A DNA stretch of 64,000 nt, taken from Nelumbo lutea (Eukaryota > Streptophyta > Magnoliopsida > Proteales > Nelumbonaceae). The stretch is from contig JAKGHH010000003.1 in the NCBI GenBank assembly GCA_022828595.1, positions 56,223,759 to 56,287,758 on the forward strand. Reading direction: 5' to 3'. Every line of letters starts with the position of its first letter. Position 1 is the first letter of the stretch. Both the position numbers and the translations under genes were made by a program. The notes under the pieces were generated by a model. It was not told where the DNA came from and made no database searches. It was given only the letters and a program-made list of their open reading frames with translations. Of this stretch, positions 1-10,880 are shown in pieces.

Positions 1-643
1 TGGTGATCAAGAAGAATCAGAGAAGGCTAGGGTTCGGGTAACCTTGGTAGGCAGCGAACTACATCCTATTGTAAGTCTTTTATTTTCTGAGAGAAGTAAC
101 ATCAGAGAAGATAGGTTGGACCTATCCAGCAAGGGTGGCCGAACCACTCTAGGGTTTTATCTCTCTATTCTCTAGGGTTTTGTCTTATCCCTGCAGCAAA
201 CCCTAGTATTGGACTGAACCTTATGATCTTATCCCTACGGCAAATCCTAATAGTTGAGTTTTAGGGTTTCAGCATATCAGATTGATCAGTTTTAAGGTTT
301 CATATTAACCCTAATACAAACCTTATCCGTACGGTACTGTCTGGAGTGTACAGCTTTTAGGACTGATTAAAACCTCAAATTGGCTTCAACATATCAGATT
401 GTTCTTCAAACTGTTTTTTCAGTTTTCTTTTGGGGTTTCGAACACTTCTAATGGGGTGAAAATAATTTGGACTGTTGTTATTGTGTGTGGTTGTTGATTT
501 CAGATCAGTTTTATACATGTTTCATGCACATCTACTCTGAGTACAGATTGGTTCTATAATGATTTTGTGATTGTGGTTGGTAGTCCTAGTGCTGGTTTTG
601 AATGTAGTAACCCTAATTTTGAGACTTCTGGTTCTTGACTGAA
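1..643 (+). other. Copia-A untranslated leader with primer-binding-site-like start
   Basis: This stretch lies between the presumed 5' LTR end and the gag ATG at 644. It is non-coding and contains scattered copies of 'ccctaa' and 'agggttt' type words, common in plant leaders. The first about 11 bases resemble the consensus TGGTATCAGAGC with an insertion. No other gene was seen. Confidence 0.55.
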
Positions 644-2221
644 ATGGAGTTTAAGAATCAGGCAGAAGGCAGTTTTGGGAACAGTAGTTATGGTGGTGGT
701 TCTGAGATAGGTTTTCAGATTATAACTATAAAGTTTGATGGATCAAACTATTTGGAATGGGCCCAATCAGCCATGATAGCTATTGGGGGAAGGGGCGAAG
801 TAGGGTATCTCTTGGGAGATGTGGCAGAACCTTCCAAGGGAGACCCTATGTATACCAAGTGGGTCAAAGAAAACTACTTGGTTATGACATGGCTCTGTAA
901 TCCTATGTAGCCCCATATCAGCCGAAATTACTTGTGGGCAAAGACAGCCAAGGAGATATGGAATGTGATGAAAGAGACTTGCTCCCAACCCCTTAATGTT
1001 GCCAGAGCATATGAGTTGAAATGTGAGGTGAATTCCCTTAAACAAGGAGAGAAACTGGTGTCGGTCTACTTCTTTACCTTGAAGTCCCTGTGGCATGAGA
1101 TTGATCACTTAGAGACTCTTGAGTGGGAGAGTCCCAAAGATGCTCATATACATAGAAAGCACATCGAGACAAATAGAGTGTTTGAGTTCCTGGCAGGGCT
1201 GAATTCAGAATATGATATTGTGAGGCAGCAGATTTTGACCAGAGATAGTGTGACCCTCTCTCAGGCATACTCCTTAGTGCACAGTGAAGAGACCAGGAGG
1301 AAAGTCATGATGCAACCTCAGCCGCTTACACCTGCCTTGGTAGCTATCAAACCGAAAACAGAGGGTGATTCAGAGAGGGACAGAAAGAAGGAAGATAAAA
1401 GGGATGTGGTGTGTGAGCATTGCAAGAAACCTAAACACACAAAAGAAACATGTTGGAAGCTGCATCCACATTTGGTCCCAACAAAGTTGAGAAATAAAAA
1501 GGGTAATGCTCATGTGGCTATGACTACTGATTCAGCATCCTCATCTGGCACGAGAGGCACACCATTAGAGACCTTAGTTGCAGTTCGGGCTGCTCTAATA
1601 CAATTGGAGAAGGAAGTTGGCAGTTCAACTCAGTTATCGCAGTCATCGTCAGCTCCGGCCACATCGGCCTTTGCACACTTAGGTACTCGAGCCTCAGCCT
1701 ACCATGCCTCTGCTCCAGGTACTACTGAACTGTGTTGGGTAATAGATTCAGGTGCATCCGACCATATGACTAGCTTGCCCTCTTTGTTTACTACTTATTA
1801 CTTATCTTCTGGTAGGGCTAAAGTATCTATAGCTGATGGCTCTCTTGTCCCTATTTCTGGCAAGGGTGACATCAAACTGTCGGATACTATATCCTTGTCC
1901 TCTGTCTTGCATGTTCCTAAACTGGATACTAACCTCCTTTCTGTTAGTAGTATTACCAAACATTTGAATTGCTCAGTAACTTTCTTTCCTGACCGATGTG
2001 TTTTTCAGGACCTGGAGACGAAGAAGGTGATTGAGACTGGCTATGAGACGAATGGGATCTATCTACTCGGGGAGAGTTCTCGTCGGGAAGAGTTAGTAGA
2101 TAAGAAGTTACTTGTTTCTCAGGTTGTGAGTCCGGTTATGCTTTGGCATAACCGATTGGGTCATTTATCTTTTCAGTCCTTGAAGAGTCTGTTTCCTACT
2201 TTGTTTGAGTCTGTTGAGTAA
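644..2221 (+). pseudogene. Copia-A gag-protease region, broken
   Basis: The ATG at 644 follows an in-frame TTG; the ATG is preferred. The N-terminal part is a UBN2/retrotran_gag-type capsid (FDGSNYLEWAQ near the start). One in-frame TAG at 908 falls where related elements have Gln. A CX2CX4HX4C zinc knuckle (CEHCKKPKHTKETC) lies near 1410-1455. The aspartic protease motif DSGASDHM is present with its Asp codon at 1745-1747. The pre-integrase motif WHNRLGHLS is near 2140. The frame ends in two TAA codons at 2219. The following integrase is in another frame because a short piece holding the Cys pair of the integrase zinc finger is missing. Confidence 0.9.
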
Positions 2222-2996
2222 TAAAAGGTGTAATAGTTCTTTTGATATTGTGCATACTGATGTTTGGGGGCCATATCACATTCCTTCTATGGGTGAGTAC
2301 AGGTATTTTTTGTTATTTGTTGATGACCACACCCGGTTTTCTTGGGTTTATCTTATGCGATCACGAGATGAGGTGCCTGCCCTGACCCAAAACTTCCATC
2401 AAATGATCCTAACCCAGTTTTATGCTAGGATCAAAGTGCTTAGATCTGATAATGCAAAAGAATACTTTGCTAAGCCATTGGCATCGTACCTCCTTAATCA
2501 TGGGGTTATCCACCAGAGCACTTGCCCTCGTACACCTCAGTAGAATGGGGTTGCAGAGAGGAAGAATAGGCACATATTGGAGGTGGCTAGAAGTATTATG
2601 TTTACTTCCAATGTTCCTATTCGCTTCTGGGGTGATGCTATCCTTACGGCGGTATATCTTATTAATCGGATTCCTTCTTGGGTTCTTGATATGAAACCTA
2701 ATTTTTCCCTTCTATACCCTAATGGGGAGTTGTTCACTATTCCCCTCAAGACATTTGGTTGTACCTGTTTTGTTCAGTTTCTCGGTCCCCATCACTCCAA
2801 GTTTGAACCCAAGGCCTCCAAATGCATATTTCTTGGTTATGCACAAACTCAAAAGGGTTATTGTTGTTATGATCCTGTCTCAGGGAAGAAGTTTGTATCC
2901 ATGGATGTCACTTTCTTTGAGGAGACACCCTACTATTCTCAGGTCTCTCCTCAGGGGAAGAGTAGTGAGCGTGGAGATTTGTGTCCTTTTCTTTAG
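2205..2996 (+). pseudogene. Copia-A integrase core, broken
   Basis: This is the rve-type integrase core: the first Asp in HTDVWGP, the second in RSDNAKEY near 2450, and the catalytic Glu region in NGVAERKNRH near 2550. Two in-frame TAG codons interrupt it. The one at 2541 replaces the first Gln after Pro in the conserved PQQNG motif; the one at 2994 ends the frame. The N-terminal HHCC finger is incomplete owing to the deletion at about 2219. Sequence up to 3101 stays in the same frame but has a further TAG at 3087. Confidence 0.88.
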
Positions 2997-3101
2997 GGGG
3001 AGTGCAGTGAGGACAGGGTTAATACTTTTGGGGCTGTTCCCTTACCTATTCCAGTTGGTGATGAGGGCTGTAGTAGCGAGGGTGGTTAGAGGGATCAGGA
3101 G

Positions 3102-4955
3102 TTGAGAATCTATCACGGGCGATGCAGGAAGGTTGATCCCGGTCATCAGCAGTCCTGGTCAGTTCCAAACTCTTTTGCGGCTCCAAGTCCAGATATTACA
3201 GTCCCAGGGCCCACAGAGACTCCTTCCATTGTTGCTACCTCACCCTCTGCAGATGACCTTGACCTTCCCATTGCCCTCTGTAAAGGAAAACAGCATTGCA
3301 CCACTTCTACAGCCCACTACATCTCCCAGTTTTTGTCCTATGATCACCTTTCTCCCTCCTATAGGTCCTATCTCACCTCCGTTGCTGATGTCCCTATTCC
3401 GAGAACAGTGCAAGAAGCCCTATCAGTCCCGGAGTGGAGAGGTGCAATGCAAGTTGAAATGGATGGCCTGTTGAAAAATAATACCTGGGAGCTAGTTGAC
3501 TTGCCCAAAGGAAAGAAACCAGTTGGATGCATGTGGGTATTTACTGTGAAGCACAATGCGGATGGTTCCATTGAGAGGTACAAAGCTTGGCTAGTTGCAA
3601 AAGGGTTCGCTCAGACTTATGGTATAGATTACTTGGAGACATTTGCCCCGGTAGCCAAGATGACCACCATTTGGGTTCTATTATCTCTTGCAGCAAGCTA
3701 CACTTGGCCTTTGTACCAAATGGATGTTAAGAATGCCTTCCTGAATGGGGACTTGCAGGAAGAGGTTTACATGCAGTTGCCTCCTGTATTCTGTGATACA
3801 AAGGCAGGTAAGAAGGTCTGCCGGCTCAATAAGGCATTGTATGGTTTGAAGCAGTCACCTAGAGCTTGGTTCGATAGATTCAAACTAGCCATTGGGAAGT
3901 TCGGTTATGTACAGGCCTAGTCAGATCATACACTGTTCATCAAGAGGGTGGAGTCGTCACTGACACTACTTGCAGTATATGTTGATGATATTGTGGTGAC
4001 AGGAAATGACAACCATGAGATTGAGTCCCTCAAACAGCTCCTTCATCAAGAGTTTGAGGTGAAAGATCTGGGTACACTACGGTATTTTTTGGGTATTGAG
4101 GTTGCTAGATCTAAGCAGGGGATCTTTGTCTCTCAGAGGAAATATGTTTTAGATCTCTTGGTTGAAACTGGAAAGCTGGGTGTCAAACCTGCAGATACAC
4201 CCATTGAACAGAACCACAGGATTAGTGTAGAGAGTGGGGAGCTGCTTGAAGACAAAGTTATGTTCCAGCGGTTAGTGGGAAAGCTCCTATATCTATGCCT
4301 CACCTAGCCAGATATCAGTTATGCCGTTAGTGTTGTCAGTCAGTACATGCATTCTCCTAGAACCACGCACCTTCTAGCAGCAGAAAGAATACTAGCATAC
4401 TTGAAGAGATGCCCGGGTAGAGGTATACTGTTCAAGAACAATGACCACATGAAGGTGGAAGTCTATACGGATGTCGATTGGGCTGGGAGTGTTGATGACA
4501 GAAGGTCTACCTTTGGATATTGTGCTCTTGTGGGAGGTAACCTGGTTTCTTGGAGGAGTAAGAAACAGAGTGTTGTCTCCCGATCCAGTGCTGAAGCTGA
4601 GTACAGGTCAATGGCTAATGGAGTGGCTGAAATTCTTTGGCTGAGATCACTACTTGAGGAGTTGGGTATTGAGTATGAGAAGCCCCTGATGCTGTATTGA
4701 GATAATCAAGCGGCTATTAATATAGCACACAACCCAGTGCAGCATGACAGGACTAAACATATTGAAGTTGATTGACACTTTGTACGAGAGAGGGTCTCAT
4801 CACAAGAAGTGTGTCTCCCATACATCACCTCCAATATGCAGCTGATAGATATCATCACCAAAGCTGTACCACGGAAGAAGCTAGAGGCAGATCTATCCAA
4901 GTTGGGAATGATAAACATTTATTCCCAACTTGAGGGGGAGTGTAGAGAACACTGA
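3102..4955 (+). pseudogene. Copia-A reverse transcriptase and RNase H, broken
   Basis: A copia RVT_2 domain starts with the WELVDLP and WVFTVKH motifs. The catalytic YVDD codons are at 3978-3989. RNase H follows, with DVDWAGS, SSAEAEYRS, DNQAA and HFVRE. Stops interrupt one otherwise continuous frame at 3918 (TAG for Gln), 4305 (TAG in the TRPDI motif), 4698 (TGA) and 4773 (TGA for Arg). The frame runs through the polypurine tract and ends inside the LTR at 4953-4955. Catalytic residues survive, but no full polyprotein can be made. Confidence 0.9.
4931..4940 (+). promoter_or_regulatory. Copia-A polypurine tract
   Basis: TGAGGGGGAG lies directly before the LTR start TGTAGAG. This is the plus-strand priming site of copia elements, and it sets the LTR start at 4941. 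Confidence 0.85.
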
Positions 4956-5292
4956 TGTGGGCCCCACAGCTACGGTCCCACTGTGTTTGTAGGGTAGAAG
5001 ATGTTCTAGTCTGCCTAGGGTTGGCTATTGGTCATTTAGTTGTTTCAGTTATTTATTTCAATCTTATTTTTTGCTCTATTTGTTATGTAAAGACTAAGGG
5101 CAGATCTGTCCTTTCCATGTAATGAGCATAACCTATAAATATTAATTAAAGTGGTGGCGGCAGAACACTAAGCTTCTGCTCCTCCTTTCAACCCTTGTGT
5201 TCTACTGCTTCTCCTCCCTCTTCCTCTTCTTTCCTCTTACCTTTCTTCTTATCTTCGATCCTGAAATCCATTAGGGTTCAAGACTGATAACA
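4941..5292 (+). repeat. Copia-A 3' LTR
   Basis: It starts TGTAGAGAACA after the polypurine tract. A TATA-like TATAAAT is at 5134-5140. The end is inferred: CTGATAACA at 5292 restores a TGT...ACA pair, while GGGTTCA at 5280 is the other candidate. Antisense LINE sequence starts soon after. The 5' copy is outside the window, so the LTRs cannot be compared. Confidence 0.7.
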
Positions 5293-6345
5293 GTCCTGAA
5301 CTTCTACTCTTACTATATCAATAATCGAGAAACTTTGAAAGAGCTCAAGTGTTATCACATAGTGTGCAACATTTATCTTAATGGCCTCCACTAGATCTTC
5401 ACTTGACTTGTACTTGTTGAAAATTATTACATTCCTTTCCTCCCATACAGTCCATACCACCACTGCCCTAACTGATTTCTACATAACTCTTCCTCTTTTT
5501 GTTGGCTGCCTTAAAAAGTTTGGGTTGAAGAGGCTTACTACATCATGGGGAGTACTCCACTTGCAACCAAATAGAGAACAAAAGACTCCCAAACAAAGAG
5601 CACAAAAGGGCAATGGATCAGTAAATGGGGTAGGGATTCACCATCTGTAGAGCAAAGAATGCACATATGAGGGGAGAGGCATTTGTTTGGACTCCTTTTT
5701 TGAAGCATGTCATAGGTGTTCACCTTCCCAAGAAAAATCTCCCATCACAGAGCTTGGATTTTTGGTAGAATGTGATTGCTCCAAATCTCTTTCACTAGGA
5801 AATGCTCTCCCCCATCTGGAGTTTGCACAAGAGTATTAAAAAAGGAAGCACATGTAAAGGTGCCATCAAATGAAGTAGACCAAGATCTAGTGTCCTCCAA
5901 ATATTGAACCAAAAAGGCTGTCTTAAGCTTGTCAAGCAAACAAATAAGGGACTCACACTCATTATCTCTCAAACCCCTTTTGAAAGAAAAATCCCAACTT
6001 GGTCCAAAGTGAGAAAAAGTGACAGTTTGATATAGGTAATAACTTGTAGTCAGAAACTGAATATCCCAAAAAAGACCCTAGAACTACAATCCGCATCAAA
6101 TCTAATGAGATTAATAAAGATTGGGTATACCTCTTGTATTGCTTTCCACGGAGAGCTCGAGGATGATGTGGGGGCTACCTTTGCATCCCAACCGTTGTTC
6201 ATCAGCCCGTGAATGCTTTCTATAACCTTGTGCCAGTGCCACAACCTGTTACTTTGCAATGGAAACCTCCAAGCTACTTTCTTAACAGAGAAGCATTTCT
6301 GTGAACTAAGTTCCCCAATCCTAGACCTCCCTTTTCCTTTGTTTT
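5293..6345 (-). mobile_element. LINE (L1-type) fragment, antisense
   Basis: Read on the minus strand from 6345 to 5293, it runs from the end of the reverse transcriptase (GLGLGN-like, then WHWHKVIESIHG) through the connecting region (SWSTSFDGTFTCASF) and the zf-RVT zinc domain (CILCSTDGESLPHLLIHC) to WTVWEERN just before RNase H. It parallels the full LINE at 18127-23650 segment by segment. Several frameshifts are present. The RNase H and poly(A) end are missing because Copia-A sits there; they would lie upstream of the window. Confidence 0.85.
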
Positions 6346-7506
6346 GCTGACTTGTTCATACTTTACTAGGTTAGTTAACTTACTTATTACCACTTCATTG
6401 GGGGTGAAGTTGGAAGGAGTATTTTTTTTTTCTTGGGAGTTCTATATTGCAGGCTTGCTTATAAAGTTTTTAACTGTTGCTTTCTTATCCCAGCTTTTGT
6501 TGGTTTATGGACTGGGATTTGCTTTTCTTTTGTTCTTCCCTCTTTCCTTTTGTTCGTTAATAATGTAGGGTCTGGTAAATAGAAAGTAAGGTTGATGGGA
6601 AGCCTTGCTTCAAAATCTAGCAAAGTATGCTCTAAATCTGGGGGAAATCTAGAGAATGGTTGCTGGCGTTCTTCTAGACTAGTAGCAGAGAACTACTAAA
6701 AGATAAAACAGAAAAAAGAAGAAATCAACTTCTGTTGTCCTGGACAGATATACATTATAAATAGAACTCCTCAAAGCTTTGACTGAAATAGAAATTTGGC
6801 TATTACCAAAAATGCATCTAGTCCTAGAAACTCCTAAAATTAGAAACTCAGCAAAATAGTAGTTGATTTAAATTAATAGTTTACTAGACAAAATAGGAAA
6901 TAACTAATTGTATACCTTCTAACAAAAAACAGGAACTCCTAAAGAAAATAACAGCTATTTTTTTTTAAAGTAGAAACTATGTTTTTGTAACTTTGGGATG
7001 GTCAAATCTATTTAGAAATTGATTTTTTGCATCTTTTATTGGTTTAGAAGGCTGAGGTACATCAGTTAGTAAAATTTTGTTGAGCCATCTTCAGAGAATG
7101 GTAATGTGATCTCTTGAACTTAATCCAGTAAAGATAATTCTAAATTCAGAAATGACCCATCTTCTGTAAATGACATTCTGAAAGACCTAAAGACATTGTA
7201 ATGGTGAAGTGGCCCTATGTCTTCTAATTATATTGAAGATCATACAAAAGATGAATGTTTAATTTAATGATGATTCTGTAGGAGAATCTAGGACATTCAA
7301 GAATATCTGCAAATCATAATACTACACATGTATGAACTTCTATGGCTAAAGTACCAATAGCTATATATAATGTTAGAAAATGCAAAAAGTTCCATGAAAG
7401 GCCTATTTTAATCATCCATGAATCCCCATTTCTAAATGCTATATCAAACTCCCAGACAGTGAACTTTATTTTGGAATGTCACTTTCATAGCCCCATATAA
7501 TCAATG
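6346..7506. other. PCS: Remainder of PCS intron 2, mostly unassigned
   Basis: No coding sequence was recognised. The upstream PCS exons, including the one with the catalytic Cys, are not here. About 6650-6955 may hold an antisense solo LTR (separate entry). The 3' end of the intron runs into the duplicated splice acceptor at 7507-7579. Confidence 0.6.
6650..6955 (-). repeat. Possible solo LTR, antisense
   Basis: On the minus strand it starts TGTTATTTTCTTTAGGAG, is AT-rich, has a TATA-like CTATTTATAATG, and then a pyrimidine-rich end, like the copia LTRs elsewhere in the window. No second copy or target duplication was seen, so this is weak. Confidence 0.3.
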
Positions 7507-7579
7507 AGATTTCTCTCTAGGTCCTTGGAGATGGTTTGATGATAGATTTCTCTCTAGGTCCTTGGAGATGGTTTGATGA
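7507..7579 (+). repeat. PCS: Tandem duplication of the exon 3 splice acceptor (2 x 36 bp)
   Basis: A 36-bp unit occurs exactly twice, at 7507-7542 and 7544-7579, with period 37. Each copy holds the pyrimidine-rich acceptor TTTCTCTCTAG and the first 22 bases of exon 3. The second AG (7556-7557) gives the correct reading frame. The first (7519-7520) would add 37 bases and bring a TGA at 7574-7576. Confidence 0.95.
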
Positions 7580-7796
7580 ATCTATGTTGGATTGCTGTGA
7601 ACCTTTGGAAAAGATTAAAGCTAAAGGCATCACATTTGGAAAGGTTGTATGTCTGGCTCACTGTGCTGGTGCTAAAGTTGAAGCTTTTCGCACAAACCAG
7701 AGCACTTTAAATGATTTCCGTCAACATGTCATAACGTGTACTTCTTCTGAAGATAATCACGTAATCACGTCCTACCACAGAGCATCTTTTAAGCAG
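7558..7796 (+). CDS. PCS: Phytochelatin synthase, exon 3
   Basis: PCS (gamma-glutamylcysteine dipeptidyl transpeptidase) makes metal-binding phytochelatins from glutathione in the cytosol. This exon encodes 79 residues beginning [16 protein letters not shown], with [18 protein letters not shown], a stretch very conserved in plant PCS. The first two bases complete a Gly codon split with the upstream exon. The acceptor is CTCTAG (second of two duplicated copies) and the donor is CAG|GTTTTT. It belongs to the papain-like catalytic domain; the catalytic Cys exon is off-window. No stop or frameshift. Exon numbering follows remembered Arabidopsis PCS1 structure. Confidence 0.95.
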
Positions 7797-8567
7797 GTTT
7801 TTACTTATCTCAATTAATTTTGGCTTTAGTTAATTTATATCTTCTTCTTCGGTTTAACATTTAGTTGTTCTCTTCTCTTATGTTTTTCAATTTTTTTTTT
7901 AAATTTTTATGCATACTTATTGGTGATGCTTTAACTTCTTGATACATTGAGGTGGAGGATCATGCAGAAGTCTATGATCCTTTCTACCAGTTTCTCATGT
8001 CTCTAATTTTGTTTATGGGATAAACCTTTAGCAAATTTCATTTTGATTGGCATAATCAATGGCGTTCTGCATCCATATTGACGAAGTTATAGTCTTAATT
8101 TAATGAGATGCATTACTAGCAAATCTATTTCCAATTTTTAGTTTTTTTTTGCTTGAATTTACAATACAGGGATAACTTAACCTGAGATTATATTTCAATC
8201 CCTGAAGGTGCTTTAGTCTCAATTCCTCTAATTTGTCATTGATTTATTTTTTAGTTAGAATGTGTTGCAAATTTGATTCTTTTAAGCAATTATGAGGTCA
8301 GTTAGTGGTTCAATACAATTAACTTTCTCTAGTTGATATTTGTATGACTAAGAGGAACTAACTTTGGATGATACTTCAACAAAAAAATAAATAAAAAGAA
8401 AAAACCTCGGATGATACTGAACATGTTTGATGTTGTGTTTAGTAGTTAAGCCACTTATTTGTTTGGTTATCTTCTGTGAATTTGGGACCTCTTTCTTTGT
8501 TATTTGTTCTTCTATACTTTCTAGATGACCTGCTCTACTTTTAGTTGGCAAATTCTCCAATTTATCA
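7797..8567 (+). other. PCS: PCS intron 3, 5' part, nothing recognised
   Basis: AT-rich intronic sequence with oligo-T and oligo-A runs. No open frame with a recognisable product was found. Confidence 0.6.
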
Positions 8568-8574
8568 GCCTCTG

Positions 8575-9571
8575 TTTTTTTTTTTTTTTTATCAATAACA
8601 GAAACTTATATTAAAGAATTAATAGAAAGATACAGAAGAAGGAAGGAGAGATAAAATCTCTTAACCCTCCCCGAGAAATACAGAAAACAGAATTACAATA
8701 CAGCCCAGAACATTTGATCCCTTCCCACCCCTTGTTTAGCAAGAGCATCCACAAAAGAGTTAGCATTTCTCTTAACCTATTGTAGCTGAATCTCTACATT
8801 CTGAGTTAGTGAATTGAACCTTCTTTTTTTTTTTGTTTGCGAACTTCCATAATTAATTTTCCTCGTTCAACTAGCATATAACCAATTTTGAATCTCCTTC
8901 TACAATTAATTTTCTGATATTCAATTCTTTAGCCTTCTTTAACCTTCCATTACCACCATAACCTCAGCTCTAAGTGAATCCCCTACACCAATTGGGCCTG
9001 AAAACATAGCAATAACTTTCCCTTCCTCATCTTTGAATGTTCCTCCAATGCCTGAGGGTCCCAGATTGCCCTTACTACTTCCATCAAAGAACTAGATGCT
9101 GGCGGAGTCTTCATTTGAAATGGGGCTGAATTAGCCATTTCCTTCCAGCTCCTTGACAACATATCTGTGGTTACCCCTTCAAATACCTCCAATGACTTTA
9201 TCCAATGTGCAACCCAAATACTGACTGCTTCAATGATGTCCTCTTTACTCCTCTTCTTTTTCAGAAAATATGTGTGAGTTCCTTTCTTCCTAAATTGTCT
9301 GGCAGATGACAGCTCTAACACACCTCCACATTATTCTGCCCCTTTCCTTTGGCCACCTAAGAAAGGAAGAAGCAAACAGACCTTGTACACTTTGTGGGGG
9401 TATCCTTCTGCAACCAAACAAAGAGAGAAACCAATTCCAAATAACTAAAACAAAAGGGCAAATACCGAAAAAAAAAACATAAGGGCGAATACCAAAAAAA
9501 AAAAAAAAAGGGCAGGAAATTAATAAGTAATAGCAGCTCTCACCATTAGCCTTACAAAGGATAATTCAGCT
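8575..9571 (-). mobile_element. 5'-truncated LINE fragment with 9-bp target duplication
   Basis: A poly(T) run at 8575-8592 is the poly(A) tail of a minus-strand LINE. The body has the end of the RNase H region and, further 5', sequence like KKRSKEDIIEAVSIWVAHWIKSLEVFEG and then the zf-RVT start. The flanks share GCCTCTGTT (8568-8576 and 9572-9580), which gives the insertion ends. A-rich runs near 9465-9508 are internal. It is dead. Confidence 0.8.
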
Positions 9572-9580
9572 GCCTCTGTT

Positions 9581-9954
9581 ATTTCTCAGAGTTGTTCTTT
9601 ATGATCCAGATGCCTTGTTAGCTGTCTAAATGTTAATAAAAACATTTTGACTCTTTTATGCTTTGCAAAATCAAAATAATATTGTTGTGTGCAAAAGGGA
9701 ATCTTGTTTTCCTTGCCTAGAAATGTATTGGCTATTTATAGCATATATACATGACTTGGAAACAATTGTAGCCTTGATGAATTTATGATTTCTTTAGTGG
9801 GAATCTCAGAAACAGTCTCTACCCAGGCAGAACTCCAAATAATTACCCTGTCATAATCTGTATTCACAATGCAAATGGTTAAATTTCTATGCTTGCAATG
9901 TTACATTGCATTTACTCTCGAATAACAAGTTTCTTTTAATGGTAGTAATTCAAA
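9581..9954 (+). other. PCS: PCS intron 3, unassigned stretch
   Basis: No gene or repeat was recognised between two LINE fragments. Confidence 0.55.
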
Positions 9955-10860
9955 AGAGGATTTTATTGAAATTAAAAAAAAAAAGTGTAGAACAGGTGAT
10001 AGGGTGATGAGATAACACCACAAACAAAAAGTACAATGAGAACCACAAAGAAACAGAACAAAATTACAACCAGAATATCAAGGAAAAAGGAGCAGACATC
10101 AACTGCAGACATTACTAAATATCCGAGTACAAACTAATCCAATTCAAGGGTAGACCAGAAGTGTAGGACAAAAGAGTCTTTAGAAGCCACTACAAATTCT
10201 GGTAAAAGCCAAAATCCAGTCCACAATCATGTTGCCAATATCAGCATATATTTTTTCAGCATCTCTCCTTTCCATCAAGCAGTTTTCTATTTCTTTCTTT
10301 TGAAATTCCCCAACAAATGGAAGAAGGAACAGAACTCCAGGGAAAGAGTTGCCTTTTTGCTTCCTTGCAGATCTGACCAATCAAAAGAATTCCCAGGGAT
10401 TGTTTAGTTGAACCTTGAACAATGAAAAGAAGAAACCACAAATAAAAGCTGTCATTCCACAATGGATAGCCAGATGCCTGATAACCTCTTCATTCTCAAT
10501 GTCACTGCACATGTAACTTAGACTAGCCCATTTGAAGCCTCTCTTGTTCAAATGATCTATTGTAAGAATATTATCCAGAGCAACCAACCGTGCAAATGCT
10601 TCCATCCTTGGAGGAATAGGATATCCCCAAACCCCTCTAATATTCAGACTCTGCACTTCTGAACAATTGCATTGTAGTAGGATCTAACAATAAAACATCC
10701 CTTACTACATTCCTTCCACCATCTAGAATCGAGTTCTGAAGGTGCAGCTTGTTGTGCTTTAACCTTAGAAAAAATATATATTCTTCATATTCCCTGTCCA
10801 ACAAAGGTCTTCTAAACTTGGGATGTGAAATCACCTTATTGCCTCTTACTTCAAAGGTCT
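9955..10860 (-). mobile_element. LINE fragment, antisense (zf-RVT part)
   Basis: On the minus strand it holds FRRPLLDREYEEYI near 10810, then WGYPIPPRMEAFARLVALDN and the Cys/His part YMCSDIENEEVIRHLAIHCG (zf-RVT, 10650-10460), then a degenerate region of the LERNA type. Frameshifts separate these pieces. The tail side starts near 9955 with TTTATTG; no clean poly(T) remains. It is a different LINE lineage from the full copy at 18127. Confidence 0.7.
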
Positions 10861-10880
10861 TTAGAGCACAATCTGTATAA

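Larger units (their letters stand above)
1..5292 (+). mobile_element. Ty1/copia retrotransposon Copia-A (5' LTR outside window)
   Basis: The domain order gag, protease, integrase, reverse transcriptase, RNase H is that of Ty1/copia. A polypurine tract and a 3' LTR follow. The first bases (TGGTGATCAAG) look like a worn initiator-tRNA-Met primer site, so the 5' LTR probably ends just before the window. The coding region stays in two frames and is broken by in-frame stops at 908, 2541, 2994, 3087, 3918, 4305, 4698 and 4773 and by a small deletion near 2219. It is dead. A LINE remnant on the other strand begins directly after the 3' LTR, so Copia-A probably inserted into that LINE. It lies in intron 2 of the PCS gene, in sense orientation. 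Confidence 0.93.

Noticed and set aside
1..7500. PCS exons 1-2 with the catalytic Cys inside the window
   Set aside because: No reading resembling EPAYCGLASL or the exon 1 start was found left of exon 3; they must lie upstream.
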